Below are positions 60,550 through 64,000 of a DNA stretch of 64,000 nucleotides, one piece after another. Both the position numbers and the translations under genes were made by a program. The notes beneath the pieces are model-generated. The model saw only the letters and a program-made list of their open reading frames with translations. It did no database searches and had not been told where the DNA came from. The first letter of the stretch is position 1; every line of letters begins with the position of its first letter. The DNA is from JAWWPG01 sp033850885 (GTDB lineage Bacteria; Actinomycetota; Actinomycetes; Propionibacteriales; Nocardioidaceae): positions 1 through 64,000 of the forward strand of contig JAWWPG010000006.1 of the NCBI GenBank assembly GCA_033850885.1, written 5' to 3'.

Positions 60550-60720
60550 CTCAACGGCAAGTTTGCGACAGCTCAACGGCAAGTTTGCGCCGGCTCAACG
60601 GCAAGTTTGCGACAGCTCAACGGCAACTTTGCGACGGCTCAACGGCAACTTTGCGACGGCTCAACGGCAAGTTTGCGACGGCTCAACGGCAAGTTTGCGA
60701 CGGCTCAACGGCAGGTCAAC
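60550..60720 (-). repeat. 22-bp repeat array, right copy (seven units plus a partial)
   Basis: Forward-strand units are CTCAACGGCAAGTTTGCGAC plus two more bases, at exact 22-base spacing from 60550 to about 60703, followed by a broken unit that runs into the end of zur. Each unit is the reverse complement of the left array. The stretch 60424-60549 between DUF3145 and the array shows no gene. Confidence 0.9.
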
Positions 60721-61117
60721 GGGGGGCGCAGTCGGCGCAGGTGCCGAAGATCTCCAGATCGTGGCTGACGTCGGAGAAGCCGTGCTCCGCGGCCATGGCG
60801 TCAACCCACATCTCGACGGCGGGCGCCTGCGCCTCGACGGCCCGCCCACAGACCCGGCACACCAGGTGGTGGTGGTGGCGGGTCGAGCAGCGCCGGTACG
60901 ACGACTCGCCGTCGTCACCGTGGATGACGTCGACCAGGTCCGCGTCCGCGAGCAGCTGCAGCGAACGGTAGACGGTCGCGATGCCGACCTTGTCGCCCCG
61001 CTCGACGAGCATGGCGTGCAGCTGCTGGGCGGTACGGAAGCCGTCCACCTCGTCGAGCACGTGGACAAGTGCCTCGCGCTGCCTGGTGGAACGGGCGCCG
61101 ACTCCGATGCTCGTCAC
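60716..61117 (-). CDS. zur: Fur-family regulator, probably Zur
   Basis: A 133-residue Fur-family protein. The winged helix has FRTAQQLHAMLVERGDKVGIATVYRSLQLL (in two parts); the metal sites include STRHHHHLVCRVCG and the C-terminal CADC pair that binds structural zinc. Lying at the end of the znuACB operon, it is far more likely the zinc repressor than an iron or peroxide sensor. With zinc bound it would shut off znuA through the palindrome at 63959. Its last bases touch the 22-bp array. Confidence 0.9.
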   Translation of the reverse strand: MTSIGVGARSTRQREALVHVLDEVDGFRTAQQLHAMLVERGDKVGIATVYRSLQLLADADLVDVIHGDDGESSYRRCSTRHHHHLVCRVCGRAVEAQAPAVEMWVDAMAAEHGFSDVSHDLEIFGTCADCAPR

Positions 61118-61148
61118 TCGTGCTCCTGACGTGGTGTGCTCCTCAAGG

Positions 61149-62105
61149 TTAGGCGGACGTCGGTTCAGGATCGAGCCCCACCGGGGCGAGGCGCACGGAT
61201 CCCGCCCGCCGTGCCTTGAGCCACCCGACGAGCCTGCACCCGAGGTAGATCAGGAACGAGATCGTGGTGACGTACGGGCTGATCGGGATCGCCGTGCCGA
61301 GCGCCACGAAGATTCCTCCGACCGAAGCCGTGGTCGCAAAGACGACGGAAAGTACGACGACCAGCACCGGCGATGCCGTCACGCGCAGGGCGGCCGCCGC
61401 CGGGGTCACCAGCAGCGCGAGCACCAGCAAGGCGCCCACGATCTGCACGGACAGCGCGACGACGCACCCCAGCAACACCATGAAGACGGGCCCGAGCAGT
61501 CGGATGGGCACTCCGCGGGCGGCCGCCACCTCGGTGTCGACGCTGGCGAACATCAGCGGTCGCCAGATCACCATGAGCACCACCAGGACCAGTACCGCCG
61601 TCACGACGAGGGCGCGCAGGTTGGTGCTGTCCACGGCGACGATCTGCCCCGTGAGCAACCCGAACTTGTTGGCAGCCCGGCCCTTGTAGAGGGCGAGGAA
61701 GAGGATCCCGAGGCCGAGGCCGAAGGGCATCAGCACCCCGATGACCGAGTTGCGGTCCCGGGCCCGGTTGCCGAGCAGCCCGATCACGAGCGCCGCGAGC
61801 ACGGACCCGGCCAGCGAGCCCGGCACCACCGAAACTCCCAGCAGCAGAGCCGCGGCGGCGCCCGCGAACGAGAGCTCGCTGATGCCGTGTACGGCGAACG
61901 GGAGGTCGCGGGTGATCACCAGAACCCCGATGACGCCTCCGAGCACCCCGAGCACCGCGCCGGCGATCAGGGAGTCGTGCACGAGCGGCACGAGCTGGCC
62001 GTAGTCGCTGAAGTTGAAGAGGTCGTGCCACGACACGTCGCTCACGACGCCGGGCACTTGGCCGTTCACCAGACCAGCCACGAGACCCATCACGTGGCCG
62101 CTCAC
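61149..62105 (-). CDS. znuB: Zinc ABC transporter permease
   Basis: A 318-residue membrane protein with eight to nine helices of the ABC-3 metal permease family (VITRDLPFAVHGISELSFAGAA in two parts, IVGALLVLALLVTPAAAA). It forms the channel through which zinc (possibly manganese) enters. The GTG start overlaps the ATPase stop by four bases. Zur follows after 31 bases in the same operon. Confidence 0.9.
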   Translation of the reverse strand: MSGHVMGLVAGLVNGQVPGVVSDVSWHDLFNFSDYGQLVPLVHDSLIAGAVLGVLGGVIGVLVITRDLPFAVHGISELSFAGAAAALLLGVSVVPGSLAGSVLAALVIGLLGNRARDRNSVIGVLMPFGLGLGILFLALYKGRAANKFGLLTGQIVAVDSTNLRALVVTAVLVLVVLMVIWRPLMFASVDTEVAAARGVPIRLLGPVFMVLLGCVVALSVQIVGALLVLALLVTPAAAALRVTASPVLVVVLSVVFATTASVGGIFVALGTAIPISPYVTTISFLIYLGCRLVGWLKARRAGSVRLAPVGLDPEPTSA

Positions 62106-62956
62106 GAGACCGCCTCCCCTTCGACGTCGTCAATGACGTGATGGCTGTGGTCGTCGTCGGCGCCGACCACGATCAACTGCCGCCCGCGCCTGATGACCTC
62201 GACCTCGGCGGAGTAGAGCTCCGAGAGCACCTCCGACGTCATCACCTCGTCGACGCTGCCCAACCGGAACGCCCCGTGTGTGATGTACAGCACGCGGTCC
62301 GTGACCGAGAGGATGGGGTTGATCTCGTGCGTCACGAACACGACGGCGGTGCCGTGGTCTCGTTGACGTCGCCGAATGAGCTCCACGACGCTGCGTTGAT
62401 GGCGTAGGTCGAGCGACAGCAGCGGCTCGTCGCACAAGAGGACCGCGGGGTCCGTGGCCAGCGCGTGCGCCACCCTGAGCCGCTGCTGTTCGCCGCCGGA
62501 TAGCCTGCTGACCGGGACGTTCGCGTACGACGACGCGCCCACCTGGTCCAGCAGCTCGTCGACGAGGCGGTTGCGCGAGCGCGACGGCCAGGCCGGGCCC
62601 CACCGGTGGCCGTCGATGCCGAGGCGCACGAGGTCACGCGCGCGAAGCGGGATCTGCGCGTTGAGCCCTCGGTGCTGCGGGATGTAGCCGACGCGCGGGT
62701 TGCCGCGGTGCACGGGGGAGCCCGCCACCGCGACAGTGCCCGTCGACACGGGCACCAGCCCGAGCAGCACCTTGAGCAGGCTGGTCTTTCCGGATCCGTT
62801 GGGCCCCAGTACCGCGACGAACTCCCCACGCTCGACCGACAGGGTGAGGCCGGCCCAGAGCGTGCGCGCGCCGTACGCGAGGGACGCGTCCACGAGCTCG
62901 ACCGCCGGGGGCTGCGCGGCGACCACAGGGGGACGTTGCGCGTCAGGCTCTCTCAT
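62102..62956 (-). CDS. znuC: Zinc ABC transporter ATP-binding protein
   Basis: A 284-residue ABC ATPase. Walker A GPNGSGKTSLLK, Q-loop YIPQHRGL, signature VSRLSGGEQQRLRVAHAL, Walker B VLLCDEPLLSLD and switch His VFVTHEINP are all intact. It powers ZnuB. ATG 62956 overlaps the znuA stop; a start further upstream is not supported. The C-terminus is His/Asp-rich (DDDHSHHVIDD), a plausible metal-sensing or buffering tail. Confidence 0.92.
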   Translation of the reverse strand: MREPDAQRPPVVAAQPPAVELVDASLAYGARTLWAGLTLSVERGEFVAVLGPNGSGKTSLLKVLLGLVPVSTGTVAVAGSPVHRGNPRVGYIPQHRGLNAQIPLRARDLVRLGIDGHRWGPAWPSRSRNRLVDELLDQVGASSYANVPVSRLSGGEQQRLRVAHALATDPAVLLCDEPLLSLDLRHQRSVVELIRRRQRDHGTAVVFVTHEINPILSVTDRVLYITHGAFRLGSVDEVMTSEVLSELYSAEVEVIRRGRQLIVVGADDDHSHHVIDDVEGEAVS

Positions 62957-63933
62957 CGTTGGCTGAGCGCCTCCTTGATCCTCGTCACGTTCTGCCTCAT
63001 CCACGAGACGTACGTCATGCCCGGTGGAAGGGTCTCCGTGACGGGGACGACCGGGATGGCGTTGGCGGTGGCCGCCTCCTTGACCTGCTGCGTGATCGGG
63101 CCGCTGGTCTGCTCGTTGTAGACCAGCAGCGCAACGCGGTGCTGGCTGTAGAGCGCGAGCGTCTGGGCCAGCACGCGGGCCGAGACGTCGGAGCTCTCCT
63201 CGACGGCGCGACTGAACTCGGGCGGGGTCAGGTTGTGCAGGCCCATGGCCTGCAGCATGTACAGCGGGACGGGCTCGGTGATCCCGACGCCGACGCCGGC
63301 ATCAGAGGCTCTCACTCGATGCTCAGCCCGGATCAGCCCCTCGACCTGGTGGTCGAACGCATCGGCGTTCACGGTGAAGGCGGCTGCGTGCCTCGGGGCC
63401 AGCCGGCCCAGCGCCGCAGCGAGCCGGTTGGCCACCTTCTCGGCCGTCGGGAGGTTGTACCAGACGTGCTCATTGAGGTCACCACCCACGGGCGGCCGGA
63501 GACCCGAGATGGCCACCGCGTCGAGAACCGGGGCAGTCGTGGCGGACGCGGAGATCATCTGCTGCATGAAGTCGTCGTACCCGCCTCCGTTCTCGACCAG
63601 CAGGTCCGCGTCCTTGATCGCGAGCAGGGTACGGGTGCTCGCCTGGTAGGAATGGGGGTCCTGCGCCGGGTCGGAGATGATCGACGTCACGTCGACCCAG
63701 GGGGCGCCGACCTGAGCCGCGATGTCGCCCCACACGCTGGTCGATGCGACGACGTCGATCCTGCCCGGGGCCCCACTCCCGGGCGCTCCGCCGGCGCAGC
63801 CGGCTAGACCGGCGACCAGGACGGCGGACGCCGCGGTACGTCGGGCAGTCGCCGTCAACCGCCCAGGCATCCACCTCGTCGAGCCGGGTCGGCGCGGGTG
63901 ACCGGGCTGACGGGGTCGGCGCAGCAACGGCAC
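62953..63933 (-). CDS. znuA: Zinc-binding ABC transporter lipoprotein
   Basis: A 326-residue cluster A-I metal-binding lipoprotein. The lipobox is LAGLAGC (about residue 46), a late position because of a basic N-terminal extension; an inner ATG at 63870 would give a normal-length signal. The mature protein has the metal-ligand pattern PHSYQAS, NEHVWYNLP, and the end motif VTETLPPGMTYVSWMRQN. The long His-rich loop of some ZnuA proteins is missing, so metal choice between Zn and Mn is not certain. The GTG at 63933 has GGGGAGG upstream. A Zur-like box lies 26 bases upstream. Confidence 0.88.
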   Translation of the reverse strand: MPLLRRPRQPGHPRRPGSTRWMPGRLTATARRTAASAVLVAGLAGCAGGAPGSGAPGRIDVVASTSVWGDIAAQVGAPWVDVTSIISDPAQDPHSYQASTRTLLAIKDADLLVENGGGYDDFMQQMISASATTAPVLDAVAISGLRPPVGGDLNEHVWYNLPTAEKVANRLAAALGRLAPRHAAAFTVNADAFDHQVEGLIRAEHRVRASDAGVGVGITEPVPLYMLQAMGLHNLTPPEFSRAVEESSDVSARVLAQTLALYSQHRVALLVYNEQTSGPITQQVKEAATANAIPVVPVTETLPPGMTYVSWMRQNVTRIKEALSQR

Positions 63934-63958
63934 GGCGACCTCCCCGAGTAAACCAAAT

Positions 63959-63978
63959 TGATAACGAGTATCACTATA
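63959..63978 (-). promoter_or_regulatory. Zur-like box and -10 element of the znu operon
   Basis: TGATAACGAGTATCA (63959-63973) is a perfect TGATA-N5-TATCA palindrome of 15 bases, the size and ends of actinobacterial Zur sites. TATAGT (63978-63973, minus strand) abuts it as a -10. A repressor bound here would block znuA transcription. Confidence 0.65.
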
Positions 63979-64000
63979 CTCAGTCCCCGGTCGGAGCGAC

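Noticed and set aside
60550..60720. The 22-bp array considered as a CRISPR
   Set aside because: Units abut with no variable spacers, period equals repeat length, and no cas gene is nearby.

Overview
The window is high-GC DNA with very strong G/C bias at third codon positions, many GTG starts and many four-base start/stop overlaps. It reads as an actinobacterial chromosome. The fatty-acid block fasR-fabD-fabH-acpP-fabF-accD with a DUF3145 gene beside it, DUF3052 next to a homodimeric-type aceE, MurT/GatD, a mycothiol-type DinB enzyme and the RNase H/phosphatase - zinc ribbon - Nif3 trio all fit a soil actinomycete, probably of the Nocardioides/Propionibacteriales type. The genus is an inference.

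Layout. (1) 1-5.0 kb is the end of an integrated mobile element: the C-terminal part of a MobF relaxase-helicase, an excisionase-like gene broken by an in-frame TGA, and a tyrosine integrase that stops about 25 bases from the 3' end of rnpB (RNase P RNA, minus strand). (2) 5.5-19.8 kb is mostly housekeeping and transport: an RNB ribonuclease, a TetR/MFS efflux pair with a candidate operator, the RNase H/zinc-ribbon/Nif3 operon, a second MFS carrier, small conserved proteins, two beta-propeller lipoproteins and a divergent histidine kinase/response regulator pair. (3) 19.8-23.8 kb is cell-wall work: MurT-GatD amidates lipid II, followed by a glycosyltransferase and a polysaccharide deacetylase behind an IdeR/DtxR-like box. 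(4) 23.8-26.3 kb is a Tet(M)/Otr(A)-type ribosomal protection protein with a 36-codon leader peptide and a WhiB7-like promoter. (5) 26.3-33.7 kb is the most intriguing block. A fused CDP-alcohol phosphotransferase/sulfatase membrane protein is divergent from a six-gene operon: MDR dehydrogenase, PTPS-like protein missing a zinc ligand, GT4 glycosyltransferase, flippase-like membrane protein, RibD-C-type reductase and GTP cyclohydrolase II. It looks like a pathway that turns GTP into a pterin- or pyrimidine-derived group and attaches it to an envelope glycolipid.

(6) 33.8-44.6 kb is accessory: DUF899, a TetR-controlled DoxX/DinB operon, a methyltransferase, a PCD-VOC fusion, a run of small secreted or lipoprotein-like unknowns, a decayed integrase, a serpin lipoprotein and a tRNA-Val with a duplicated 3' tail. 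(7) 44.7-54.2 kb returns to core genes (peroxiredoxin, DUF3052, aceE, a PHP-domain protein, fasR) with a 14-motif secreted RCC1 protein between them. (8) 54.3-59.8 kb is the FAS-II operon. (9) 59.8-64 kb holds DUF3145 between two inverted 22-bp repeat arrays, then zur and znuBCA behind a Zur-like palindrome at the window edge.

The window is rich in non-coding repeats: a 20-bp-arm inverted repeat, dispersed palindromic elements at 26.1 and 51.8 kb, matching hairpins at 35.1 and 41.8 kb, and tandem arrays with 12-, 15-, 22-, about 24- and about 62-bp periods. All functional statements rest on reading the sequence and on remembered family features. No database search was run.
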